Below are positions 18,579 to 25,207 of a stretch of 64,000 nucleotides of DNA, piece after piece (the stretch's first letter is position 1; the number at the start of each line of letters is the position of its first letter). Source of the stretch: Streptomyces venezuelae (GTDB lineage: Bacteria; Actinomycetota; Actinomycetes; Streptomycetales; Streptomycetaceae); the NCBI RefSeq assembly GCF_008642315.1, contig NZ_CP029192.1:4650001-4714000 (forward strand). The letters are read 5' to 3'. A program made the translations under genes and the position numbers. Below the pieces are notes generated by a model. The model did not search any database. It saw only the letters and a program-made list of their open reading frames with translations, and was not told the origin of the DNA.

Positions 18579-19314
18579 GCCCGACCTCCCGATCGACTGC
18601 CTTCGATACTGGCAGCGGGCACTGACAACGGGCGACTTCGCGCCGCCCGCCGCCCCGCCCGCCGCCCGGCCCGCCGCCCCGCCTGTGCAGTACGACGCCG
18701 AGGATCAGCGCCACGGTCACCGCGACCAGGTGTTCCCTGCCCGCCAGGTTCGGCTCGGCGATCGATCCGGACACCGTCGGTACGACCGCGGCGAGGAAGA
18801 GCAGCGGGGACCGCAGTGCCACGGACGTATAGGCGAAGAGGCCCACGATCGCCGCCGAGGCCCCGGTGTCGACCGTGTGCGCCGTCTCCGCGGGGAGGCC
18901 GAGCCGGTCGGGGCCGAGGGCGATCATCACGCGCGCGCCCAGGGTCCCGGCGAGGGTGACGGCGTACGCCACCACCAGCGTCCGTACGCGTCCGAAGAGC
19001 AGCTCGGCGAGGGCGAACGCCAGGAACAGGCGGGGCAGGCCGCCCCACGCCGACAGGTCCACCGCGGGCACGAACACGGAGACGGGCGTGCGGAGCAGGG
19101 ACAGCCAGACCGGCTGGTCGGCCCGTACCTCGCTGAGCACGCGCACCACGCCCGCACCGGCAGCCGTCTGCTGGAACTCGTGCAGGCCGATCACGGCGAC
19201 GCAGGCGACGACGGCCAGCGAGACGCCCAGGGGTCCGCGCTCCCGGAGCCTGCGGCACGGGTCCACGACGACGTTCCGCCACTCATGGAGCACGGCCCGC
19301 GCTATTCGTGACAC
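18529..19314 (-). CDS. Rhomboid-like integral membrane protein
   Basis: This is a 261-residue protein with about six hydrophobic helices. DTGASAAIVGLFAY resembles the GxSG segment of rhomboid proteases, but the serine lies in GASA, and only one His is visible in a late helix (EHLVAV), so activity is uncertain. The C-terminal ~50 residues are Gly/Arg-rich and overlap the start of the ankyrin gene. Start GTG 19314. Confidence 0.8.
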   Translation of the reverse strand: MSRIARAVLHEWRNVVVDPCRRLRERGPLGVSLAVVACVAVIGLHEFQQTAAGAGVVRVLSEVRADQPVWLSLLRTPVSVFVPAVDLSAWGGLPRLFLAFALAELLFGRVRTLVVAYAVTLAGTLGARVMIALGPDRLGLPAETAHTVDTGASAAIVGLFAYTSVALRSPLLFLAAVVPTVSGSIAEPNLAGREHLVAVTVALILGVVLHRRGGGPGGGRGGGRREVARCQCPLPVSKAVDREVGHGREAGRGRELGRGGS

Positions 19315-19375
19315 CAGCTGTCCATTCTCTTCCCGCCTGCTCGCCCGGACGGGCGAAAGCGGAGGATACGTGATC

Positions 19376-19891
19376 CTATGCGTCGGGTCCGGTGCGCTTC
19401 GGACCGTCCTCCCGGCGCCTGCGCGGCCGGTGCGCCATCAAATCCCGCGTCCCGCGGGCCTCGTCCGTGCCCACGATCGGGAGCGGGTGCGTGCCCCGCG
19501 GCGCGTCCGACGGGAACCGGAGCAGCCTCCCGGACGAGGCGGGCGCCGACCCCATGGACCGCGGCTCCTCGTCCGCGTGACCGGCATGACCGGCCGGCGA
19601 ACCGGCTCCGGGGCCGTCGTCGGCCGTACGCGCGTGTTCCGAGGCGCGGGCGTGTTCCGCCCAGCCCTCCTGGAACCAGCGCAGCTGGCTCTGCTGCGCC
19701 TCCTCCTCGGTGAGGATCCGGACGCCGTCGACCCCGGCCTCCTGGATCTTGGAGCCGAGCTCGATCAGCAGCCCGCCGACGAGGTAGGCCAGCTCTTCCG
19801 ACGCCCTCGTCCCGCTCTCGGCGTCATGGCGCCCCGTACCGCCGCGACGCCGTGCACCCCCGGACGGCCCCTCCGCTTCGTCAGTCGGCAT
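19376..19891 (-). CDS. Hypothetical protein paired with the Xre regulator
   Basis: This is a 171-residue protein. A helical core (SEELAYLVGGLLIELGSKIQEAGVDGVRILTEEEAQQSQLRWFQEGW) is flanked by disordered, charged ends. ATG 19891 follows GGGAG; a longer frame to 20329 would overlap the Xre gene and is rejected. It lies 65 bp downstream of the Xre gene on the same strand, so it is likely co-transcribed with the putative repressor of the tail locus. No function is recognised. Confidence 0.75.
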   Translation of the reverse strand: MPTDEAEGPSGGARRRGGTGRHDAESGTRASEELAYLVGGLLIELGSKIQEAGVDGVRILTEEEAQQSQLRWFQEGWAEHARASEHARTADDGPGAGSPAGHAGHADEEPRSMGSAPASSGRLLRFPSDAPRGTHPLPIVGTDEARGTRDLMAHRPRRRREDGPKRTGPDA

Positions 19892-19956
19892 GTTCGCACT
19901 CCCTCTGCGCCCCCGGGCTGCGTAAGTCGGCCGTGAGTCGGCCCCCAGCTGTTCGA

Positions 19957-20448
19957 CTACTCGACCTGCGGCAGGAACGCCTTCGTGACCCTCACGAAAA
20001 CCTCCTGCAGTTCTGGGGGCACCCCCATTCTCCGGGCCGCTTCCTCGGGGCTCAGCAGTCGGGGGGCCTCGGGTTCCCCGCCGCGCGCCGCCATGATCGG
20101 CAGATCGTTCTCGGACAGTCGGCCGGAGCGGATCAGCATGTCCCGCAGGGGGACGCCGAGCACCGCGGCGAGGCGCCGCATCGTTTCCAGGTCCGGCATG
20201 CTCTGCCGCTGGATGAGGCGGCTGACCGCGGCCCGGTGCACGCCCGCGTCGTCCGCCAGTTTCGACTTGCCGCCGCCGCGCGGACTGTCGATGTCGTAAC
20301 CGCGCTCGCGCATCACGCCCTCGATCCACTCGGCGAACTCCTCCAGTTCGTCCGCTCGGTTCCGGCCACCCTCACGGCCGTGTTCGTGATCGCTCCCGGG
20401 TCGGTACCCCTGGTCGCTGCGGGCGCTGGCCCGCGGGCTGGACACCAT
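19957..20448 (-). CDS. Xre-family helix-turn-helix regulator
   Basis: This is a 163-residue protein with a lambda-repressor-like HTH at about 55-110 (KSKLADDAGVHRAAVSRLIQRQSMPDLETMRRLAAVLGVPLRDML). The C-terminal ~50 residues (LSPEEAARRMGVPPELQEVFVRVTKAFL) may dimerise. No LexA-type protease residues are seen. It is divergent from the WhiB-like gene that opens the phage-tail locus, the position expected of a phage-type repressor. ATG 20448 has GGGGAGAG upstream. Confidence 0.85.
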   Translation of the reverse strand: MVSSPRASARSDQGYRPGSDHEHGREGGRNRADELEEFAEWIEGVMRERGYDIDSPRGGGKSKLADDAGVHRAAVSRLIQRQSMPDLETMRRLAAVLGVPLRDMLIRSGRLSENDLPIMAARGGEPEAPRLLSPEEAARRMGVPPELQEVFVRVTKAFLPQVE

Positions 20449-20506
20449 GTCGTCGCTCTCCCCTCGTCGCAGAGCGAGCGTACCGATCGCGCGCGCACCG
20501 AAATAT

Positions 20507-20650
20507 GTGCGCGCTCGCACGTTGTTGTGAAGATCCGACGCAGGCAGGCGCGAGAGGGTGCCTGTCCGGGGTTGTCGCAGCGTCTGTTTCCGGCCACTCC
20601 TGCCTCCTTGCCCTGCCTTTCACCCTTCCGTTTTTAGTTGCGCATGCGCA
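20507..20650. promoter_or_regulatory. Palindromes in the Xre/WhiB-like divergent promoter
   Basis: Two inverted repeats lie in the 273-bp intergenic region: GTGCG-CGCT-CGCAC at 20507-20520 and the perfect 12-bp palindrome TGCGCATGCGCA at 20639-20650. Related TGCGCATG recurs at the WhiB-like start (20717-20724). They are candidate Xre operators; binding is inferred. Confidence 0.4.
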
Positions 20651-20685
20651 CGTAGCGTGGAACTCTGATCACGCATCGACGTCTT

Positions 20686-20699
20686 CGAACTAATGTTCG
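20686..20699 (+). promoter_or_regulatory. SOS (LexA) box before the phage-tail operon
   Basis: CGAAC-TAAT-GTTCG at 20686-20699 fits the Gram-positive/actinobacterial LexA consensus CGAACnnnnGTTCG exactly. It overlaps a possible -10 (TAATGT, 20691-20696) and ends 22 bp before the WhiB-like start codon. LexA bound here would block transcription until DNA damage. Confidence 0.72.
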
Positions 20700-20721
20700 C
20701 ATACCTGCGGAGGGGATGCGC

Positions 20722-21084
20722 ATGCCCAATCGGACAGTTCTGCTCGCACCTGCTCTGAACAGCGCGTTCGCTGACATACGAGTCTCCGGCCCCGACCGGG
20801 ACGAGGCTCTCGACTGGCGCAGGGACGCCGCCTGCGCGGATCTCCCCCAGCAATACGTCTTCACTCGAACCCCTGCCGAGGCCGCGCCGGTATTGCGCGC
20901 CTGCAATCAGTGTCCGATCCGCCGTGAGTGCGAAGCCATCGTCGACCCGTCGCACACGTGGTTCGACGGGGTCAGCGGGGGACGTCTCTGGCGCAACGGC
21001 CGCGAGGTCAAGCCGCGCAAGCCGAAGTCGAGGCCGGAGCCGAAGCCGAAGCCGAAGTCGAACGAGAACCTGGGGAGGCCGTGA
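20722..21084 (+). CDS. WhiB-like (Wbl) iron-sulfur regulator
   Basis: This is a 120-residue protein with the four cluster-binding cysteines in Wbl spacing: C38, C61, C64 and C70 (C-X22-C-X2-C-X5-C), then a turn GVSGGRLW in place of the usual G(V/I)WGG. It ends in a Lys/Pro-rich DNA-binding-like tail. ATG 20722 is preferred because GGAGGGG lies 6 nt upstream, whereas the ATG at 20716 abuts it. Phage-borne Wbl proteins are known in actinophages. As first gene of the tail operon it may control the genes behind it. The stop overlaps the next start (TGATG). Confidence 0.88.
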   Translation: MPNRTVLLAPALNSAFADIRVSGPDRDEALDWRRDAACADLPQQYVFTRTPAEAAPVLRACNQCPIRRECEAIVDPSHTWFDGVSGGRLWRNGREVKPRKPKSRPEPKPKPKSNENLGRP

Positions 21085-21635
21085 TGAGCACGAGCACCGC
21101 GGTCGACCGCGCCGCGCTCTGGATCGATTCGCTGCGCCGCCGGTACCCCTTGCTCCTGGAGGAGCTGGCGCCCGGCACGGGGCGGACGTTCCGCGAGGTG
21201 CGGGGCGGCGGCCCCACCGCGTCCACCGTCGCGCCCGTACGCCTCTACGTCTCCGACGCACTCCGCGACATCGGCGACGGGGTGGTCGAACTGGAGGAAG
21301 CGGTACGGGACCGGCTCGGCCTGCGCCGCATCTCCTCCGCCCCCGTGCCGGTCCGCCTGCGCCGCCTCGCCGAACTCCTCGACGTACTGCGGGACAAGGA
21401 CATGCCCGACCTCGCCGCCCACGTCGAGGAGGAGTCCCGCCGCATGGCGAACCGCTGTGCCCGCGCCCTCGGGGACCCTGAGCAGCTCGTGCGGCTGCCC
21501 GGCCGCTGCCCGGCCTGCGACTCCGTGTCGCTGCGCGCCTTTCCCGAACGCGGGGTCGCGATGTGCGTGAACCCGCCCTGCCGGCACGTGCTCGACGACG
21601 GCGTGCTCGACGAGGAGACGGGGGACGCGGCATGA
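21084..21635 (+). CDS. Phage-type zinc-ribbon protein
   Basis: This is a 183-residue protein. The N-terminal two thirds are helical (LWIDSLRRRYPLLLEELAPG, RRLAELLDVLRDKDMPDLAAHV). The C-terminus has a four-Cys zinc ribbon: CPAC, then CVNPPC. Similar genes lie in early regions of Streptomyces phages beside small MerR-like proteins, as here. It is probably a DNA-binding or regulatory protein. Overlaps both neighbours by 1-4 bp. Confidence 0.7.
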   Translation: MSTSTAVDRAALWIDSLRRRYPLLLEELAPGTGRTFREVRGGGPTASTVAPVRLYVSDALRDIGDGVVELEEAVRDRLGLRRISSAPVPVRLRRLAELLDVLRDKDMPDLAAHVEEESRRMANRCARALGDPEQLVRLPGRCPACDSVSLRAFPERGVAMCVNPPCRHVLDDGVLDEETGDAA

Positions 21636-21823
21636 ACACACCGCTCATCTCCGGTGACCTCGCCGCCACCGAGGCCGACGTCTCGCCCGCGACCATCCGC
21701 AAGTGGGTCCAGCTCGGCCACCTGAAGGCCGCGGGGCGGCAGGGGCGGCGGTCGATGTACCGGCTGGAGGACGTGTTCGCCGCGGAGCGGTGTGTGCGGC
21801 GGGCAGGAGGAGCGAAGGCGTAG
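21632..21823 (+). CDS. Small MerR/excisionase-like DNA-binding protein
   Basis: This is a 63-residue protein with one winged HTH: EADVSPATIRKWVQLGHLKAAGRQGRRSMYRLEDVFAAER, typical of phage excisionase or MerR-N modules. ATG 21632 overlaps the previous stop. A strong terminator follows, so the three regulatory genes form one unit ahead of the structural genes. Confidence 0.8.
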   Translation: MNTPLISGDLAATEADVSPATIRKWVQLGHLKAAGRQGRRSMYRLEDVFAAERCVRRAGGAKA

Positions 21824-21846
21824 CGACAGCTGCAGGCGTACGTGGG

Positions 21847-21880
21847 GAAGGGTCCCGCACCGGTTGGTGCGGGACCCTTC
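21847..21880 (+). terminator. Terminator after the tail-locus regulatory genes
   Basis: A perfect 15-bp stem with a 4-nt loop (arms 21847-21861 and 21866-21880), 23 bp after the MerR-like stop. Structural genes must use read-through or their own promoter in 21881-22048; I see no convincing promoter there. Confidence 0.8.
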
Positions 21881-22048
21881 GTACGTTCCCGGACCGCCCA
21901 ACACCGGCCCCGCAGAGTTCAGTTGCGGGATCAGGACCCCTGGATCACACTTGGAGCAGCGGCAGAGCTGCGCCCCGCACCGGGGCGGCGGACCTGCCGC
22001 TTTGTGTTGCCCAGACTCATTTCCCTTCTCATGACAGGGAGTGTCCAT

Positions 22049-22450
22049 GTGTCCATCCTGACCTTCCCCGACGCGGAACGGCTCGTCGTCGACTTCCTCA
22101 AGAACCGGGCGGAGCTCGCCGGTTCGGTCGTCGACAACAAGCCGCCCGCCGGGTTCGACGGCACCCAGAAGGCCGTCCTCGTCTCCCGCGTCGGCGGCGC
22201 GTGGGTCGACGACCGGCATCTCGACCAGCCGCTGCTCGACCTTGAGGTCTACGGCCCGGACAAGACCACCGCGCACGGCATCTCCCTCGCCGCCCGTGCC
22301 TGTGTGCTCGAACTGGCCGGCACCTCGTACGGCGGGGCCGTCGTCACCGACGTCGCCGAGGCGGACGGGCCGCGCTGGCTGCCCGACTACAACCGCCCGG
22401 CGGGCAACCGGTACCTGTCGACGGTGCGGATCTCGATCCGCCCCGAGTAG
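22049..22450 (+). CDS. Tail terminator / tail-completion protein
   Basis: This is a 133-residue protein. It opens with TFPDAERLVVDFLKNR and ends with a strand pattern WLPDYNRPAGNRYLSTVRISIRP typical of actinophage tail-terminator proteins (the ring that caps a tail at its head-proximal end). Start GTG 22049 has AGGGAG 7 nt upstream. In a complete phage this gene follows head-connector genes; here none are present. Identification rests on pattern and gene order. Confidence 0.65.
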   Translation: MSILTFPDAERLVVDFLKNRAELAGSVVDNKPPAGFDGTQKAVLVSRVGGAWVDDRHLDQPLLDLEVYGPDKTTAHGISLAARACVLELAGTSYGGAVVTDVAEADGPRWLPDYNRPAGNRYLSTVRISIRPE

Positions 22451-22482
22451 CAGCACCGCACCACCTCGCAGCTTCACCCCTC

Positions 22483-22508
22483 AAGGCCCTGCCACCCGGC
22501 GGGGCCTT
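22483..22508 (+). terminator. Attenuator hairpin between tail terminator and tail tube genes
   Basis: An 11-bp stem with one G-T wobble and an ACCC loop (22483-22508). It may lower or separate expression of the two genes. Confidence 0.55.
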
Positions 22509-22545
22509 CGTCGTACTCGATCGCATCAACACCTGAGGAGTTCGC

Positions 22546-23154
22546 ATGGCAGGCAACAACGGCAAGGAAATCCGCGTCGCCGGTACCGGACGGGTGCTCA
22601 TCGCGCCGATCGGGACCGACGCGCCGGCCACCATCGCCACCGACTGGGACAAGGCGAAGTGGACGGACCTCGGTTACACCACGACCGACGGCATCAAGTT
22701 CAACAAGAAGGACAAGATCGACCCGGTCGACACCTGGCAGTCGGTGAGCCCGGCGCGGTTCATCTACTCCGACCGCGACCTCACCGTGAAGTTCCAGCTG
22801 CTCCAGCTGAACAAGGCGAACCTGGCCTTCTTCATGGGCGGTGGCGAGGTCAAGGCGGCGACCACCACGCCGGCGACGGTCGACGCGCAGGCCGACCCGG
22901 AGCTGAAGGAGTTCACGTACGACCTCGCCAACTCCCCGGCGGCGGACGAGCGCGCGCTCGGCATCGAGTTCACCGACGGCGCGGCGAAGTACCGGTTCTT
23001 CGTGCCGCGCGGTCAGGTCACCGAGACCGAGGAGATCGGTCTGACCCGGACCGGCGCGGTGAAGCTGGGCGTGACGTTCACGGCGCTGGCCAAGGACGAC
23101 AACGCTCCGCTGGCGAGCTTCCGGATCAAGGAACTGTCGTCCTCGTACTCCTGA
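22546..23154 (+). CDS. Phage tail tube (major tail) protein
   Basis: This is a 202-residue protein with the fold pattern of siphophage tube proteins: RVAGTGRVLIAPIGTDAPAT, KWTDLGYTTTDGIKFNKK, LTVKFQLLQLNKANLAFF and a C-terminal LGVTFTALAKDDNAPLASFRIKEL. Subunits would stack as hexameric rings around the tape measure. GAGGAG precedes ATG 22546. The major structural protein is intact, which argues against a decaying remnant. Confidence 0.88.
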   Translation: MAGNNGKEIRVAGTGRVLIAPIGTDAPATIATDWDKAKWTDLGYTTTDGIKFNKKDKIDPVDTWQSVSPARFIYSDRDLTVKFQLLQLNKANLAFFMGGGEVKAATTTPATVDAQADPELKEFTYDLANSPAADERALGIEFTDGAAKYRFFVPRGQVTETEEIGLTRTGAVKLGVTFTALAKDDNAPLASFRIKELSSSYS

Positions 23155-23199
23155 GTCGGCCGCTCGTCTGACGCTTGATTGATTGCGCAAAATCGCCGG

Positions 23200-23270
23200 T
23201 TGCGCTTGCGCGCGACCGCATAGGATCCCAGCGACGCCCGGCCCGCGCCCCCAGCGCGGCCGGGCGTCGC
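23200..23270 (+). promoter_or_regulatory. Hairpin and possible promoter before the chaperone genes
   Basis: A perfect 13-bp stem (arms 23231-23243 and 23258-23270) follows the tube gene, as is common in phages to favour tube protein over downstream products. Just before it, TTGCGC (23200-23205) and TAGGAT (23221-23226) could be a promoter, but with a short 15-bp spacer. Confidence 0.5.
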
Positions 23271-23289
23271 CTTGCCGAAGGAGAGACCC

Positions 23290-23580
23290 GTGTCCGGCTT
23301 CAACGTCAACGCCGCCCGCGCCCAGCGCCTCGAAGCGCTCGGCCGGGCGTGGACCTTCGAGCTCGACTCCGACAGCTTCGAGCTGCCGACCGAACTGACC
23401 CGCGCGACCGCGCGCAAGCTCCGTGACCTCGACGACAACGACGTGGACGGGCTGCTCGAACTCCTCCTGGGGGAGCAGCAGTACGCCCGCTTCGAGCGGC
23501 ACGAGGTCACGATGCAGGACATCGCGGCGATCCTTGAGGCGTACGGCAAGGAGACCGGGCTCGGCCTGGGGGAAGGCTGA
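23290..23580 (+). CDS. Tail assembly chaperone, short form
   Basis: This is a 96-residue protein (FELDSDSFELPTELTRATARKLRDLDDNDVDGLLELLLGEQQYARF), the gpG-like chaperone that coats the tape measure during tail assembly. Start GTG 23290 follows AAGGAGAG. A slippery site lies just before the stop codon and the downstream -1 frame is open, so a fraction of ribosomes should make a longer fusion, as in most siphophages. Confidence 0.82.
   Translation: MSGFNVNAARAQRLEALGRAWTFELDSDSFELPTELTRATARKLRDLDDNDVDGLLELLLGEQQYARFERHEVTMQDIAAILEAYGKETGLGLGEG
23568..23574 (+). promoter_or_regulatory. -1 programmed frameshift site G GGG GAA
   Basis: The heptamer GGGGGAA is read as CTG GGG GAA GGC TGA in frame 0. 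Shifting back one base gives GGG GGA and enters the open -1 frame. It is two codons before the stop and inside the 23538-23580 overlap of the two frames. Confidence 0.65.
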
Positions 23581-23987
23581 GCCTCGGCGCGTTCGTCGAC
23601 GAACACGCCGAGGCTCTTGAGGCCGACCTGCTCCGCTTCTACGGCCTCGACCTCCTGGACTGGCACCGCGGCCGCCTCTCCTCCCGCCGGCTGGCGGTCC
23701 TGATCCGGCAGCTGCCGCGTGAAGGGGCGGTGGCGCGGGAGACGGAGGGGGAGGCGGCGGAGTGGTCGGTGGGGGACTATCTGCTGGCCCACGCGGTGGA
23801 CCAACTGGCCCAGGCGAACTGGATGTTCGCCACGGTCAATCAGGACGAGGACGCGGATCCCTTGGACCCACCCCAGCCCATCCCGCGCCCGGACGCGGAC
23901 GCTCTCCCGGACGCCGGGGTCGAGCAGCTACCCGAGCCCGCCGACCCCAAGCCGACGGCCGAGCAGCTGGCGGCCTTCTTCGTTTGA
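23574..23987 (+). CDS. Tail assembly chaperone, frameshift extension
   Basis: This -1 frame ORF adds 137 residues to the short chaperone, giving a fusion of about 232 residues. It has no good start of its own. Its sequence (LLRFYGLDLLDWHRGRLSSRRLAVLIRQLP...WSVGDYLLAHAVDQLAQANWMF) matches the second half of actinophage gpGT-type chaperones, which binds both tape measure and tube protein. The C-terminus is Asp/Pro-rich. Confidence 0.8.
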   Translation, partial: RLSLGAFVDEHAEALEADLLRFYGLDLLDWHRGRLSSRRLAVLIRQLPREGAVARETEGEAAEWSVGDYLLAHAVDQLAQANWMFATVNQDEDADPLDPPQPIPRPDADALPDAGVEQLPEPADPKPTAEQLAAFFV

Positions 23988-24005
23988 GGGGAGGTGCCGG
24001 GGGGG

Positions 24006-24584
24006 TCATGCCGGGCGCAGCGACATCTTCCACGGCGGCATGCTGCCCCATCCCGGCTTCCCCAAGTGAGCACTGCCAACGGCGACGAGCCCGGGGCCCG
24101 GAATGACGATTGCTCCCCGGAACTTGTCGGTGTGGGATATGAGTTCTCGCCCGCCGGACCACTGGAAGCTGTAGAACCAAACGGCTCCATGCCCTTCAAA
24201 GTCGACCTTCGCCTCGCACTCTCCCCCGTGATGGGCGTATACGCGGGAGGTGGTCCCTGTGTTCTCGGTCGCTATATCGGGCGCGGTCGACAGTTCGCCG
24301 ATGGAAATGTTCCAACGTTTCGGTTTGTGGATTCCGTTGGTAATGGCGAGCCGGGAGTAGTGCGGGGGAATCACGATGTGGGCCCGCTCCGTCCCCCATC
24401 CGGAACCGCCGATGTATTCCCGACGGACCATGTTTCCCACCGCGCGTTCGCCTTCGACATCGAACGACCTCCCGAGAAGCCTGCCCCACGTCTCCGCGAG
24501 CAGTGGGCGACCAACCAGTGTGGGAGGGAGATCGAACTCAGACTTGCCGCGACCGGTAAAGAGCCCTGAAGGCGCTCCAGGCAT
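24006..24584 (-). CDS. Unknown accessory protein inserted in the tail operon (opposite strand)
   Basis: This is a 192-residue protein read against the direction of the tail genes. ATG 24584 has GAAAGG 8 nt upstream. Third codon positions include many A/T bases, unlike the GC-rich neighbours, so it looks recently acquired. Features are a Trp/His/Tyr-rich middle (ERAHIVIPPHYSRLAITNGIHKPKRWNISIG) and a likely beta-rich C-terminus (AVWFYSFQWSGGRELISHTDKF). No signal peptide or known domain is seen. Position between chaperone and tape measure suits a cargo, immunity or anti-phage gene; the function is open. Confidence 0.65.
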   Translation of the reverse strand: MPGAPSGLFTGRGKSEFDLPPTLVGRPLLAETWGRLLGRSFDVEGERAVGNMVRREYIGGSGWGTERAHIVIPPHYSRLAITNGIHKPKRWNISIGELSTAPDIATENTGTTSRVYAHHGGECEAKVDFEGHGAVWFYSFQWSGGRELISHTDKFRGAIVIPGPGLVAVGSAHLGKPGWGSMPPWKMSLRPA

Positions 24585-24611
24585 TTAACAACCTTTCGGG
24601 AGGTAAAGGAC

Positions 24612-25166
24612 ATGAGTGATGGTTCCGTAAAGCCGATCAAAGAGAGAGTCGCAGACCTCGAGAGCCAGATCCAGGAGTTCACGACAAAGTTCGAACACGG
24701 CTGGGCCAAGGCCGAGACAGTAGGTGCCGCCGGCGCCGCGACGGGTGCCTCCGGGGCGCTCACGGGAGTCTCGGGCGAGGCAACTCTTGTTTCCACGGGC
24801 GCGAAACTGATCAACCTTGAGTGGGACTTGCTCTCACACCTCGAAAAGAAGCGCCTTGAGCGTAACGGGGAGGACCCGACATCGCTCAAGCGTGCCGGCG
24901 CAGAAGCCAAGCAAAAGGCCATAGAGGCATCCACCAAAGCCGACCGCGTGGATCAGCGTGTCACCGATGTCGCCCGCGAGCTCAACCGCAAGATCGCCCG
25001 CAAAGCCGACCTCTCCGACCTCCGGTCGACCGCCAGCCGGCACGACAGCCAGCTCGAAGGGCTCCGGAGCAGTCAGGTCAACGCACTGAACCGAGAGGCG
25101 CGCCAGGCCACGGTCACCGTCCAGGCGCTGGAGGACGAGATCGCCCGGCTCAATGCCCGCTTCTGA
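24612..25166 (+). CDS. Coiled-coil protein in the tail operon
   Basis: This is a 184-residue protein. An N-terminal helix (IKERVADLESQIQEFTTKFEHG) leads to an Ala/Gly-rich stretch (ETVGAAGAATGASGALTG), then long coiled-coil helices to the C-terminus (VTVQALEDEIARLNARF). Codon use is less GC-rich than the tail genes, as in the adjacent minus-strand gene, and only 27 bp separate their starts; both may have arrived together. GGGAGG precedes ATG 24612. It could be an attached tail component or a partner of its neighbour. Confidence 0.7.
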   Translation: MSDGSVKPIKERVADLESQIQEFTTKFEHGWAKAETVGAAGAATGASGALTGVSGEATLVSTGAKLINLEWDLLSHLEKKRLERNGEDPTSLKRAGAEAKQKAIEASTKADRVDQRVTDVARELNRKIARKADLSDLRSTASRHDSQLEGLRSSQVNALNREARQATVTVQALEDEIARLNARF

Positions 25167-25207
25167 TCCGGCGTGCAAGGAGCAGACATCCGGAGGAGTA
25201 GACAACC

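Noticed and set aside
19376..20329. Extended start for the 171-residue gene
   Set aside because: The extra 146 residues are Arg/Pro-rich and overlap the Xre gene; ATG 19891 has a good ribosome site.
23994..24569. Rightward frame across the accessory gene
   Set aside because: No ribosome site and erratic composition; the leftward frame has a Shine-Dalgarno and coherent codon use.
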